Shown here one piece after another: positions 26,191-35,473 of a DNA stretch of 56,417 bases; position 1 is the stretch's first letter, and every line of letters starts with the position of its first letter. The notes under the pieces are model-generated. The model was not told the DNA's origin, did not search any database, and saw only the letters and a program-made list of their open reading frames with translations. Source of the DNA: Pirellula staleyi DSM 6068 (GTDB taxonomy: Bacteria > Planctomycetota > Planctomycetia > Pirellulales > Pirellulaceae); contig CAMBSL010000003.1 of the NCBI GenBank assembly GCA_945870455.1, positions 1 to 56,417 on the forward strand, written 5' to 3'. A program made the position numbers and the translations under genes.

Positions 26191-27705
26191 ATGAAATCTC
26201 CCATAGTATTCTTTGCGTTATTCGTTTTTATGGCAGCCGAACGCTCCTTTGCAAACTCAAAAGCGGATCGGACCGATTCGCGATGGAATGTCGTTTTCAT
26301 GCTGGCCGACGATCTCGGCTGGGGCGAGCTTGGTTGTTACGGCCAAGTGAAAATTCCTACGCCGAATATCGATCGGCTGGCGGCGGACGGTATGCGTTTC
26401 ACTCAACACTACAGCGGCGCACCCGTCTGCGCTCCGTCCCGGTGCGTGTTGATGACAGGCAAGCACTTAGGTCATGCGGAAATCCGAGGCAATATGCAAG
26501 CACGAGTGAAACTCCCTGAGTTCACCGAGGGGCAAATCCCAATCTCCGATGATGCATTTACGCTGGCTCAAATTTTTCAGCGAGCCGGTTACGCGACAGG
26601 CGCGATTGGAAAGTGGGGACTGGGGCCGGTCGCAAGTACAGGCGATCCGAATCGAAAGGGATTCGATCTGTTCTTTGGTTACAACTGCCAGTCCGTCGCA
26701 CACAGTTACTACCCAGCGCATCTATGGCGCAACGCAGCGAAAATCAAGATTAATGATCCACCGATTCCAGGTCATCGCAAACAACCCGAAGGCGAAGTGC
26801 GTGCAACGTCTTGGATCGGCGAGAACTATGCGCCCAAGTTGATGATTCAAGAAGCAGAGACATTCATCCAAACGAACCGCGATAAACCGTTCTTCCTTTA
26901 CTTGCCATTCATCGAACCACACGTTGCCATGCATCCACCGCAAGAATCCGTTGATAAGTTCCCTGCGGATTGGGACACAAAAGTGTATCGAGGTGAAAGT
27001 TCCTATTTGCCCCATCCGCGTCCCAGAGCCGCATACGCAGCCATGATCTCGGATCTAGACAGTTATGTCGGCCGTGTCGTGGCTGCCATTGAAAAAGCAG
27101 GATTGACCAACAGAACGCTCATGGTCTTTTCAAGCGATAATGGTGCAACTCATCCTGGGCCACCCAACACCGATTTCCATATAGGTGGTGCAGATCCGAA
27201 CTTTTTCAAAAGCAACGCCGGTTTGCGCGGATACAAGGGGAGCGTCTACGAAGGTGGAATAAGGGTTCCGATGATTGTCCGATTGCCTGGCGTCATTCCC
27301 GCAAGTTCGGTAAGTCATGCGCCGGGGTATTTTGCGGATTGGTTTCCGACTCTATGCGATGCAGTCGGTTTGCAGAAACCGGAGGGGCTGGATGGTCAAA
27401 GTTTGTGGCCCATCATGACAGGCATGACAGGGGGGAAAGAGCCCACGGAACGAAAGGCGATGGTTTGGGTCTTCCCAGAATATGGAGGGCAAGTTGCCGT
27501 GCGCCTCGGTGATATGAAGGTGGTTCGGCAAGGTCTCAAGACCAAGGCTGTTTCGAATTGGGAAGTTTACGATCTGAGCGTCGACGCCTCCGAGAAGAGT
27601 GATATCGCGGCAACGCATAAAGACGTAGTTGAACAGGCTCTCGAAGTTCTAAGACGCGAAGTCACAGAAAACAAAACCTTTCCGCTCGCGATTCCCGGAC
27701 TTTAG
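26191..27705 (+). CDS. Secreted Cys-type arylsulfatase
   Basis: A 504-residue sulfatase with a signal peptide (IVFFALFVFMAAERSFA). The alkaline-phosphatase-like fold shows the metal-binding pair D40-D41 in FMLADDLGWGELGCYG. The formylglycine site is C80 in CAPSRCVLMTGKH (C-x-P-S-R), and a later FSSDNG carries the next metal ligands. It needs conversion of C80 by a formylglycine-generating enzyme, not seen here. It hydrolyses sulfate esters of polysaccharides or other compounds, the typical marine planctomycete role; the exact substrate is unknown. Start at ATG 26191, after GAGGATCCGGCCTA. Confidence 0.93.
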   Translation: MKSPIVFFALFVFMAAERSFANSKADRTDSRWNVVFMLADDLGWGELGCYGQVKIPTPNIDRLAADGMRFTQHYSGAPVCAPSRCVLMTGKHLGHAEIRGNMQARVKLPEFTEGQIPISDDAFTLAQIFQRAGYATGAIGKWGLGPVASTGDPNRKGFDLFFGYNCQSVAHSYYPAHLWRNAAKIKINDPPIPGHRKQPEGEVRATSWIGENYAPKLMIQEAETFIQTNRDKPFFLYLPFIEPHVAMHPPQESVDKFPADWDTKVYRGESSYLPHPRPRAAYAAMISDLDSYVGRVVAAIEKAGLTNRTLMVFSSDNGATHPGPPNTDFHIGGADPNFFKSNAGLRGYKGSVYEGGIRVPMIVRLPGVIPASSVSHAPGYFADWFPTLCDAVGLQKPEGLDGQSLWPIMTGMTGGKEPTERKAMVWVFPEYGGQVAVRLGDMKVVRQGLKTKAVSNWEVYDLSVDASEKSDIAATHKDVVEQALEVLRREVTENKTFPLAIPGL

Positions 27706-27762
27706 ATGGAATCGAGATTCCTGGACTTTGGATAGATAGGACGTGGTTTGCGAGTTAAATTT

Positions 27763-27825
27763 GCACACTTAACGCCCGATCATGCACACCTACCGCCCGA
27801 TCACGCACGCCTACCGCCCGATCAT
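27763..27825. repeat. Three 21-bp tandem units copying the lipoprotein gene's 3' end
   Basis: Units 27763-27783, 27784-27804 and 27805-27825 share the core TACCGCCCGATCA. Read on the minus strand, each unit is the last codons plus stop of the lipoprotein gene (ATGATCGGGCGGTAG), so the coding end was duplicated twice downstream. The outer copies have drifted (GTG for ATG; TTAA for GTAG). Confidence 0.8.
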
Positions 27826-28128
27826 TGGAGGCTGTTGTTGTACCATTGGCTGAGCGGTGTATCCTGCCGGATAGCCCGGCACGGCCCCCTGCTGCATGAC
27901 AGGATATGTCGGGATTTGTCCTTGCGGCATCATGCTAGGCTGACCAGGAGGCATCACCCCTACCATTGGGCTGGCTTGAATCGGCTGGCCCGGTTGAACT
28001 TGGTATTGATAAGGGACGCCTTGATATTGCTGTTGTGGAAACGGTGGACTGGGGGTAGTTGCGCAACCGCTCCACGGGAGAATAGCAGCACAAATCCCCA
28101 GTACTTTGACGAGCCTCTGATGCCTCAC
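27811..28128 (-). CDS. Small P/Q-rich lipoprotein
   Basis: A 105-residue protein with a lipoprotein signal: positive start MRHQRLVK, hydrophobic VLGICAAIL, lipobox PWSGC with the lipidated cysteine at residue 22. The mature part is low-complexity, rich in P, Q, G and M (for example QQYQGVPYQYQVQPGQP), with no predicted fold. It is probably anchored in a membrane and exposed in the periplasm or at the surface. Function unknown. Its last codons form the unit of a three-fold tandem repeat. Confidence 0.7.
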   Translation of the reverse strand: MRHQRLVKVLGICAAILPWSGCATTPSPPFPQQQYQGVPYQYQVQPGQPIQASPMVGVMPPGQPSMMPQGQIPTYPVMQQGAVPGYPAGYTAQPMVQQQPPMIGR

Positions 28129-28303
28129 AATCGCTTCCTCACTGCAAATGATCCTAATTTCAAAATAACTTCCACAAGAATCGCAGAATCTCTAAAGCTG
28201 TGTCTACAGCAATTTCCAATGGGCAGGAAAACGGAAAACAGCTAGATTGCTTGCATTCAAGCGTCATTTGCCTTTCCAAAACCCACTTCTATCGATTTTG
28301 ACT

Positions 28304-29650
28304 ATGTCTCGAAACGCTCTATGGGCAATCTCTCCCGTCGATGGTCGCTACTCAAATCAGACCGCCACTTTGGCTCGTTTTTTTTCCGAAGCAGCCTTGA
28401 TTCAGTATCGATTGCGAATCGAAACCGAGTACTTGATCGCACTTTGTCTGCTGCCGTTGCCCCAACTGAGCGAAGTCGACTCGACGTTGTTCCCCAGCTT
28501 GCGTGAAACGATTTATGGAAAGTTCTCGGAAGAAGATGCGATCGCGGTTAAGGAGATTGAGAAGACCACGAATCACGACGTCAAAGCCATCGAGTACTTT
28601 GTCAAGGATCGGCTCGATCGACTGAATTTGTCCTCGATCAAGGAGTTTGTTCATTTTGGGCTCACCTCGCAGGACGTCAACAACACGGCCACACCTTTGC
28701 TCCTGAAAGAAGCTCATCACGAGGTCGTGTTGCCAGCGATTCAAAAGTTATTGGCGAAGATAGACGCGATGGCTGAGCAATGGAGCGACGTGCCGATGCT
28801 TGCACGAACGCATGGTCAGCCGGCTTCGCCAACGCGACTCGGCAAAGAGATCCGTGTCTTCGGCGAACGCATTCGGCAGCAATTGCACTTGCTCGCTCAA
28901 GTTCCATTCGCAGCCAAATTCGGAGGTGCGACGGGCAACTTTAATGCACATCACGTTGCATACCCTCAATTGGATTGGAACCAGTTTGGGAACCAATTCG
29001 TTGCGTCACTCGGGTTGCAACGTTCGAGTCCGACGACGCAAATCGAACACTACGACCACTTGGCGGCTTACTTTGATGGCCTCAAACGCATCAATACGAT
29101 TTTGATTGATTTGAGCCGAGATTTTTGGACCTACATTTCGATGAACTATTTTCGTCAGCAGATCAAAGCTGGAGAGGTCGGATCGTCGGCGATGCCACAC
29201 AAAGTCAATCCGATCGATTTCGAAAATGCGGAAGGGAACTTAGGCATCGCGAACGCGATCTTCGAACATCTCAGCGCCAAATTGCCGATTTCTCGCCTGC
29301 AGCGTGACTTGACTGACTCCACGGTCCTACGAAACATCGGAGTCCCGATCGCTCACACTTTAATCGCTTGCAATTCGTTGATGAAAGGCTTGGGCAAAGT
29401 CTTGCTCAACGAGTCCGCATTGCATGCAGACCTCGAGGCAAACTGGGCAGTCGTTGCGGAAGCCATCCAAACCATCCTGAGACGAGAGGGGTATCCTCAG
29501 CCCTACGAAGCTCTCAAGGGCTTAACGCGTACGAACGACGCAATCACCGAAAAAGCCATTCGCGAGTTCATCTTGAGCTTGGATGTGTCCGTCCCTATTC
29601 AGGAGGAGTTATTGAGAATTTCCCCGTTTAATTACACAGGGATATCGTGA
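28304..29650 (+). CDS. purB: Adenylosuccinate lyase
   Basis: A 448-residue fumarase/aspartase-family enzyme. MSRNALWAISPVDGRYS is the E. coli-type PurB start, so ATG 28304 is chosen over the upstream frame at 28247. Motifs: KTTNHDVKAIEYF, VHFGLTSQDVNNTA, ARTHGQPASPT with the catalytic histidine, and the signature GSSAMPHKVNPIDFENAEGN. It splits adenylosuccinate to AMP and SAICAR to AICAR in purine synthesis. No pur neighbours. Confidence 0.96.
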   Translation: MSRNALWAISPVDGRYSNQTATLARFFSEAALIQYRLRIETEYLIALCLLPLPQLSEVDSTLFPSLRETIYGKFSEEDAIAVKEIEKTTNHDVKAIEYFVKDRLDRLNLSSIKEFVHFGLTSQDVNNTATPLLLKEAHHEVVLPAIQKLLAKIDAMAEQWSDVPMLARTHGQPASPTRLGKEIRVFGERIRQQLHLLAQVPFAAKFGGATGNFNAHHVAYPQLDWNQFGNQFVASLGLQRSSPTTQIEHYDHLAAYFDGLKRINTILIDLSRDFWTYISMNYFRQQIKAGEVGSSAMPHKVNPIDFENAEGNLGIANAIFEHLSAKLPISRLQRDLTDSTVLRNIGVPIAHTLIACNSLMKGLGKVLLNESALHADLEANWAVVAEAIQTILRREGYPQPYEALKGLTRTNDAITEKAIREFILSLDVSVPIQEELLRISPFNYTGIS

Positions 29651-29720
29651 TTAGGCGGGAGGCAGACTGCTAGGAATTCGGGAAAACGCTATACTTCCAA
29701 CCGGGAATTCGGATATTGGT

Positions 29721-29828
29721 CCGAATGGGTCCTATCCGCAACCTTGGTTTGATAGCGAATCACTCGGGACAAAGCGGTAGAAATCGTCGGGGCCGAATTG
29801 GCCCCAATCCGCAACTTTGGTTTTATGG
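29721..29828. repeat. Imperfect 36-bp direct repeat before the M16 operon
   Basis: 29721-29756 and 29793-29828 share CCGAAT-GG-CC-ATCCGCAAC-TTGGTTT-AT. They fill the purB to M16 intergenic space. They could be a duplicated control site or simple duplication; the second copy ends 17 bases before the M16 start codon. Confidence 0.5.
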
Positions 29829-29844
29829 CCCGCTGGGATATTGA

Positions 29845-31092
29845 ATGCAGCAAAAAGTATTTGAACATCGATTACCTAACGGAATGGTCGTACTCGGTGA
29901 GCCCATGCCTTGGCTGGAGTCGGTAGCATTTTCACTTCTATTGCCAGCCGGTACCCACAATGAACCGAGCAAAAGACTTGGACTTGCAGGGGTCACGCTA
30001 GAGATGTGCCAGCGCGGAGCAGGTCCATACAGTAGCCGAGAAATCGTAGAACAGCTCGACTTTTTAGGTGTCGAAAGGTCCAGTTCGGTAACGACGTTTC
30101 ATACTTCGCTAAGTATGGCAGCGATGGCAAGCGTGCTCGAACCAACACTTGAGATCGCCGCAGCCATCTTTCGTCAGCCACACTTCCCCGAGGACGAACT
30201 GGAGGAGGCACGACAGTCCGCATTGCTGGAGCTAGCTTCGATCGATGACGATCCGGCGCAAAAGTGTTTCAAGGAACTAAAGAAATTGCGTTATGGTGAA
30301 CTCTTCGGCCGCTCATCGCTTGGTGACGAAAACGGCTTAGAAGAGACGACCCTACTCGACTGCAAGAACTTCCAGCGAGATCACTACCATCCAGACGGAG
30401 CCATCTTAAGTTTGGCAGGCAATTTCAATTGGGAAAAATTTGTCGCGACGGCAGAGCAGTTGTTCGGCGACTGGAAAGGGAATGCACTTGCGAAACATCC
30501 CAAGGTGGCATCCATTCCAGGAAACTCGCATTTGGGACATGACAGTCAACAAACGCATATCGCACTTGCATACGATGCGGTCTCCTACGATCACCCTGAA
30601 TACTATCAAAGCCGAGGGCTCGTGGGGATATTGAGCGATGGCATGAGCTCTCGGTTATTTGCCGAAGTACGAGAGAAACGCGGTTTGGTTTACTCGGTTT
30701 CCGCATCCTCGCATTCGCTGGACGATTGCGGCAGCGTTTTATGTTACGCGGGTACGACCGCCCCACGAGCACAAGAAACGCTCGATGTCACGGTCGCAAC
30801 GATTCGTTCCCTCAACCAGGGGATTGAACCGGACGAGTTGAAGCGACTCAAGTCACGTGTTCGCACATCCCTGGTGATGGAGCAAGAAAGCAGTTCGTCC
30901 CGAAGTTCTCAAATGGCCTATGATTGGGCCTACCTGGGACGTGTGCCAACTCGGCAGGAGTTGCTCAAAGCCATAGAGGCGCTCACTTGCGAGAGCTTGT
31001 TGGAGCACTATCGAAAGTACCCGCCGCGCCGATGGTCACTAGTTACGATTGGACCAGAACCCTTGGAGTTTCCCGATGCAGTTTCGCAGTGA
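29845..31092 (+). CDS. M16 peptidase subunit lacking the zinc site
   Basis: A 415-residue M16B protein. Where the zinc motif HxxEH belongs, residues 46-58 read GLAGVTLEMCQRG, so both histidines are gone and the subunit cannot be catalytic alone. The C-terminal half keeps the substrate-binding R/Y pair in EVREKRGLVYSV. The next gene has the opposite pattern. The stop lies inside the next gene (start 31076), so the two are translationally coupled and probably form a heterodimer. There is no signal peptide; it is probably cytoplasmic. Confidence 0.85.
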   Translation: MQQKVFEHRLPNGMVVLGEPMPWLESVAFSLLLPAGTHNEPSKRLGLAGVTLEMCQRGAGPYSSREIVEQLDFLGVERSSSVTTFHTSLSMAAMASVLEPTLEIAAAIFRQPHFPEDELEEARQSALLELASIDDDPAQKCFKELKKLRYGELFGRSSLGDENGLEETTLLDCKNFQRDHYHPDGAILSLAGNFNWEKFVATAEQLFGDWKGNALAKHPKVASIPGNSHLGHDSQQTHIALAYDAVSYDHPEYYQSRGLVGILSDGMSSRLFAEVREKRGLVYSVSASSHSLDDCGSVLCYAGTTAPRAQETLDVTVATIRSLNQGIEPDELKRLKSRVRTSLVMEQESSSSRSSQMAYDWAYLGRVPTRQELLKAIEALTCESLLEHYRKYPPRRWSLVTIGPEPLEFPDAVSQ

Positions 31093-32296
31093 AAAACTTG
31101 ACAATGGCTTGGAAGTGATCGCGGAAATCAATCCGGAAGCCTTCAGCTTGTCGCTTGGTTACTTCGTCAAAACAGGGTCGAGAGATGAGACACCTGAGAT
31201 GGCTGGCGTTAGCCATTTTCTTGAACACATGATGTTTAAGGGGACCGCAAAACGCACTGCGGTGGATGTGAATCGCGAGCTTGACGACCTAGGTTCGCAG
31301 TCCAACGCTTACACGAGCGAGGAACAAACCGTTTATTACATGAGCGTATTGCCTGAAAATCAACACGCGGCCCTCGACTTGCTCAGCGACATGATGAGGC
31401 CAGCGCTTCGAGACGAAGATTTCCAAACGGAGCGTCAAGTCATTTTGGAAGAAATCGCCATGTACGATGATCAACCACCCTACGGGGCCATGGAACGCGC
31501 AGCCGAAGGATACTTCGGAGATCATCCACTTTCTCGACGTGTCTTGGGAACAAAAGAGACTGTGGCGCAACTTGATCCCGATTCGATGCGTACATATCAC
31601 CAAGCAAGATATGCTCCAAACAACTTGACGCTCGTCGCGGCGGGTGCAGTTGATTTCGACCAATTGCTGCTGTCGGTTGATGAATTGACGCGACAGTGGA
31701 AGCCTTCCACAGCTGGGCGTTCATTGAATCAGCCGGTTCCAAGAAGTGAAGACATCGAAATGGTGCATCCACCCGCTACCCAACAATATACGCTTCAGTA
31801 TTCGCCGGGTCCTGGGTATTGCGACGCCAACCGATACGTTTCTAGAATACTAGCGTCCATTCTGGGCGACGACTCTGGTAGCCGGCTGTTCTGGGAGTTG
31901 GTTGATACGGGATTAGCGGAATCAGCGGCCATCTTTACTCAGGAGTTTGAGGAGTGTGGATTATTGTGCGCGTTTCTCGCATGTGCCCCTGAACAGCACG
32001 ACGAGAATTGGGCAATCATCCAAAAAATACTGACGCAAGGGAAACAAGCACCCATCACGGATCGCGAACTTGAACTTGCCAAAAACAAGATCTGCTCCGG
32101 AATGATCCTCGGTTCGGAGCGACCGAGCAATCGCTTGTTCTCGGTCGGCAACGCATGGACCATTCGTCGCAAATACGAAACCATCCAGTCCGCTTCGGAA
32201 CACTATCGTCAAGTCTCAATCGAAGCAGTGCAAAAAGAATTCGAGTCCCTTGTGGACCGGACAAAGGTGATCGTAAGCGTCGGGCCACAAGGTTAA
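31076..32296 (+). CDS. M16 zinc peptidase, catalytic subunit
   Basis: A 406-residue M16B peptidase. ATG 31076 gives MQFRSEKLDNGLEVIAEINP, the normal family start; an upstream frame to 31049 adds nine residues without homology. The zinc motif is H47-F-L-E50-H51 in AGVSHFLEHMMFKG, with downstream glutamates in ILEEIAMYDD for the third ligand. In the C-terminal half the region equivalent to the R/Y pair reads SRLFWELVDTGLAESA, so arginine and tyrosine are missing. It therefore likely needs the preceding non-catalytic subunit for substrate binding. Peptide or processing substrate unknown. Confidence 0.9.
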   Translation: MQFRSEKLDNGLEVIAEINPEAFSLSLGYFVKTGSRDETPEMAGVSHFLEHMMFKGTAKRTAVDVNRELDDLGSQSNAYTSEEQTVYYMSVLPENQHAALDLLSDMMRPALRDEDFQTERQVILEEIAMYDDQPPYGAMERAAEGYFGDHPLSRRVLGTKETVAQLDPDSMRTYHQARYAPNNLTLVAAGAVDFDQLLLSVDELTRQWKPSTAGRSLNQPVPRSEDIEMVHPPATQQYTLQYSPGPGYCDANRYVSRILASILGDDSGSRLFWELVDTGLAESAAIFTQEFEECGLLCAFLACAPEQHDENWAIIQKILTQGKQAPITDRELELAKNKICSGMILGSERPSNRLFSVGNAWTIRRKYETIQSASEHYRQVSIEAVQKEFESLVDRTKVIVSVGPQG

Positions 32297-32299
32297 CCA

Positions 32300-32346
32300 A
32301 AGTAGCAGGCACATTCTATGTGCCGTCCGCCTATGTGCCGTCCGCC
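32300..32346. repeat. Dispersed palindrome, copy 2, with 15-bp tandem duplication
   Basis: Inverted copy of the 10429-10461 element (GGCACA-TTCTA-TGTGCC). Its right half TATGTGCCGTCCGCC is then repeated once (32317-32331 and 32332-32346). More fragments of the same words (CGGCACGGCGGACCGTGCC) follow to about 32400. It lies between the M16 operon and convergent htrA. Confidence 0.7.
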
Positions 32347-32448
32347 TAGGATCGAGGTAGACGCTTGACGACGAACGGCACGGCGGACCGTGCCTGCACC
32401 TTCTGTCGGCTAGGACGATAGTACCAATGACACCCCGGGCGATTTACT

Positions 32449-33975
32449 CTATTGCGGGCCAAGCCGCACAATCTTGTCCCCTTCGGAATCTCGAACGACC
32501 AACCGGATTGAACCTTTCTGGAATGCGGCCTCTGCCGCGTCTGAAAATTCGACCGGATTGTTTACCTTTTTTCCGTTTACAGAAAGGATGACAACGCCGG
32601 GCGGAATTGTGGCTGCGAAGGGACTTCGACGGCTGACGATCTTGACTTCGACACCTTCACCATCCTGCAAAGCGTACTCCTCTTGGACCTCGCTCGAAAC
32701 AGGGCCTACTTTCATCCCGAGCGCTTCCATGGATTCCGATGCGCTTGCCATCAAGGCCGATTCATCCAGTTCCGCGACCGTGACTGAGATATCCGATTGC
32801 TTGCCATCTCGTAGGACAGAAACCTTTAATTGAGTGCCGGGTTTCGTTTCGCCGATGGTTCGACGCATACCAGATTCGGATTCGATGGGTAAACCATTGA
32901 TGGATGTGATAATGTCCCCTTTTCTGATACCGGCCTTATCCGCAGGCATGTCTTTGTTAACCGAGGCAACGAATGCGCCTCGAGTGTCGACGGGCAACGC
33001 AAGGCTTTTGGCCCTTTCAGGCGTCATCGTTTCCGGCGTGATACCTATGACCCCACGCGTGACTCGGCCTTTGGAAATCAACTCATCGAGAACTCGTTTT
33101 GCAATATTGCTTGGTACGGCGAAGCAGACTCCGCTGTAGCCACCGCTTCGTGAAGCAATCGCTGTGTTGATCCCGATCACTTCACCGTGCAAATTCAACA
33201 GTGGCCCGCCGCTGTTTCCGGGATTGATGGCCGCATCGGTTTGGATGAAATTATCGTACGGCGTGATTCCTTGATCATTTCGATTCGTAGCGCTTACAAT
33301 TCCGGCCGTTACGGTTTGGGTCAGACCGAATGGGCTTCCAATGGCAATGACCCAATCCCCCACTTCCATGCTTGCCGAATTTCCGAGAGGAGCAGCCACC
33401 AAGCCAGTTGCATTGATCTTAAGGACGGCTAAATCGGTTCGCACATCGACCCCAATGACCTTAGCCTCCATCTTGCGATCGTCACTCAATACGACTTCTA
33501 GAACGCTGGCCCCTTTCACCACGTGGTTGTTGGTCAGGATATAACCGTCTTCGCGAACGATGACACCGGAACCTAACCCATTTTCAAATCGTCCGTTAGG
33601 TCCGCCGATCCCACCATCGGTGTCATCCGGATCAATCCCTGGAAATTGGCGTCCAAAGAACTGTTCGAGCTCGGGTGGCAGCCCCCTCAATTGGCCGCGA
33701 GACTGGCCGCGAGTTTGAGCAGAACGAACGACCACGTTCTTGATACTGACTACCGACGGTTTAAGCGACTTCGACACATCTCGAAAAACCTTAGACATTT
33801 GGTCTGCGCCGATGGTTTGGTCCAGACCACCACGTGCTTGCTGAGCCTCCACAATCTGCTGTGCGTAGACAACGGATGTGCCTCTGGACGGTCCGGAAAA
33901 GAGCCAGTAGGCCACGGGAGCGCCAAAAACAGCAGACAAAACCAATAATTTCCAAGTTCCGAGAGGTCGGTTCAT
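32449..33975 (-). CDS. HtrA/DegP-type serine protease
   Basis: A 508-residue membrane-anchored or periplasmic protease: one N-terminal hydrophobic helix (LLVLSAVFGAPVAYWLF), trypsin-like domain about residues 65-270, and two PDZ domains (about 285-380 and 410-505). The triad is H151 (LTNNHVV), D181 (RTDLAVLKI) and S255 (NPGNSGGPLL). A Q/R/G-rich loop (QTRGQSRGQLRG, encoded partly by a 12-bp duplication) and a D/G-rich loop precede the catalytic histidine. It performs quality control of exported proteins. ATG 33975 is the natural start. A sigma-54-like sequence about 85 bases upstream is noted separately. Confidence 0.94.
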   Translation of the reverse strand: MNRPLGTWKLLVLSAVFGAPVAYWLFSGPSRGTSVVYAQQIVEAQQARGGLDQTIGADQMSKVFRDVSKSLKPSVVSIKNVVVRSAQTRGQSRGQLRGLPPELEQFFGRQFPGIDPDDTDGGIGGPNGRFENGLGSGVIVREDGYILTNNHVVKGASVLEVVLSDDRKMEAKVIGVDVRTDLAVLKINATGLVAAPLGNSASMEVGDWVIAIGSPFGLTQTVTAGIVSATNRNDQGITPYDNFIQTDAAINPGNSGGPLLNLHGEVIGINTAIASRSGGYSGVCFAVPSNIAKRVLDELISKGRVTRGVIGITPETMTPERAKSLALPVDTRGAFVASVNKDMPADKAGIRKGDIITSINGLPIESESGMRRTIGETKPGTQLKVSVLRDGKQSDISVTVAELDESALMASASESMEALGMKVGPVSSEVQEEYALQDGEGVEVKIVSRRSPFAATIPPGVVILSVNGKKVNNPVEFSDAAEAAFQKGSIRLVVRDSEGDKIVRLGPQ

Positions 33976-34405
33976 TTGAATTGCTCGCTAAAAATTGAAA
34001 GGGTGCAAAACGTTTCTTGCCAATTTGACCTAGGTTGAGAATCGGCTGTTGGGTCAACTACAAAATGCGTGCCAAAACCGACCAATTTTCGACACTTTTC
34101 GCTGATCTCCACCAAAATCATTAAGCCGCACCACCAAATCCGCCAGAACGAGCCTGCAGGATTCGTTGAGCCACACGGATTGAGTGATGGCGTTTGCCGA
34201 GGAGTGTCCAAATTCCTGATATCTTCACTAACTCGAAAGAGAATGGTCGCTCGCAGTCGAATTCTCCCTTGGGAAATCTTGTAGAACTTTCGACCCTCTT
34301 GATTCGTTCCACACTTTCCTACACGAACTCTATGGACTACCGTTGCGTCTTGCCTCAAATAGTGCGTCTTGCCTCAAATAGAAGGAACTCCAAGCGAAAT
34401 CGACA
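33976..34405. other. Intergenic region between htrA and the EamA gene
   Basis: No gene is supported. It should hold both divergent promoters. Near the right end a 19-bp unit TGCGTCTTGCCTCAAATAG is duplicated head to tail (34344-34362, 34363-34381), ending 24 bases before the EamA start. Near 34059-34074 the minus strand reads TGGCACG-CATT-TTGTA, a near sigma-54 match with a wrong -12 dinucleotide. Confidence 0.5.
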
Positions 34406-35350
34406 ATGACGCACCCGACGAAACCTAGCCCGCTCCTAATTCTACTCGGGCTAGTCACAATCTATCTAGTTTGGGGTTCAACGTATTTAGCGATCCGTGT
34501 GGCGGTGAATACGATGCCGCCATTTCTTATGGCGAGCTGCCGATTTCTTGTTGCAGGGCTAGTCGTTGCGATCGTCATTCAGATGTTGCGGGGTTTTCAT
34601 TTGACGAGTCGACAATGGTTCGACAACGCAATCGTAGGGGGCTTCATGTTGCTGGGTGGAAATGGGCTCGTTTCGTGGGCAGAAAAGTCGATACCTTCCG
34701 GTATTGCGACCTTGATTGTATCGCTCAGCCCGCTGTTCTTTGTTTTTGCCGAGTGGGGAGTTTCGTGGTGGCATCAAGACCCTTCGAAGACGGCTCGTCC
34801 CAATGGACTTACGTTCGTGGGTCTCGCCTTGGGTACGCTTGGGTTATGCATTCTGGTTGGCCCATCATTCCGTTTGGACACTCATTCAAAACTGGAATCG
34901 CTAAGCGTTCTTGCAGTGGTTCTCGCGTGTATCTGCTGGACCATCGGCTCGCTATACAGTCGCTACGCAAAAAACGCTGCGGATCCGTTTACTGGCTCCG
35001 CTGCTCAAATGCTATGCGGAGGCGTTTGGTTGCTACTCGTGAGTTTACTGTTTGGCGAGTTACGGACCTTCTCCATTACCAACGTTTCGGCGGAATCGAT
35101 GGCCGCGTGGTTATATTTGGTGGTGGCGGGTTCGCTGATCGCATTCACAACGTTTGTTTGGCTGATGAAACATTGTTCGCCTACGATCGTATCGACGTAC
35201 GCCTATGTGAACCCAATCGTAGCCGTTTTTCTTGGTTGGTTTCTTTTGAACGAGAGCGTCAGTCCACATCTCGTCATCGCATCGATAGCCATCGTCCTGG
35301 GCGTAGCCCTCATAACGATATCGAAGAAGCAGTCTAAGTCACGGGTTTAG
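34406..35350 (+). CDS. EamA/DMT-family transporter
   Basis: A 314-residue inner-membrane protein with ten predicted helices, made of two EamA repeats. LVTIYLVWGSTYLAIRVAV starts repeat one, and WLYLVVAGSLIAFTTFVWLM...YAYVNPIVAVFLGWFLLNE closes repeat two, typical of the drug/metabolite transporter (YedA/RhaT-like) group. It likely exports a metabolite or amino acid; the substrate cannot be read from sequence. ATG 34406 is used. A single gene without operon partners. Confidence 0.88.
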   Translation: MTHPTKPSPLLILLGLVTIYLVWGSTYLAIRVAVNTMPPFLMASCRFLVAGLVVAIVIQMLRGFHLTSRQWFDNAIVGGFMLLGGNGLVSWAEKSIPSGIATLIVSLSPLFFVFAEWGVSWWHQDPSKTARPNGLTFVGLALGTLGLCILVGPSFRLDTHSKLESLSVLAVVLACICWTIGSLYSRYAKNAADPFTGSAAQMLCGGVWLLLVSLLFGELRTFSITNVSAESMAAWLYLVVAGSLIAFTTFVWLMKHCSPTIVSTYAYVNPIVAVFLGWFLLNESVSPHLVIASIAIVLGVALITISKKQSKSRV

Positions 35351-35473
35351 CACGAAGGGGATGAAAGTAGATTCTATGGCGTGTTACCTGATGAGCATGC
35401 ACCCGTGTTATGATATCCACCCAGACAAATTTGTTTCGGATTGTTTCGAGAACGATTGTGGGAAGGCTGATTC

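Noticed and set aside
27763-27825. Three regularly spaced repeats as a CRISPR array
   Set aside because: The 21-bp units are directly adjacent without spacers and copy the end of a gene; no cas genes are present.
34471-35337. Second open frame over the EamA gene
   Set aside because: It is a frame shadow with no membrane pattern; the EamA frame has ten helices and family motifs.
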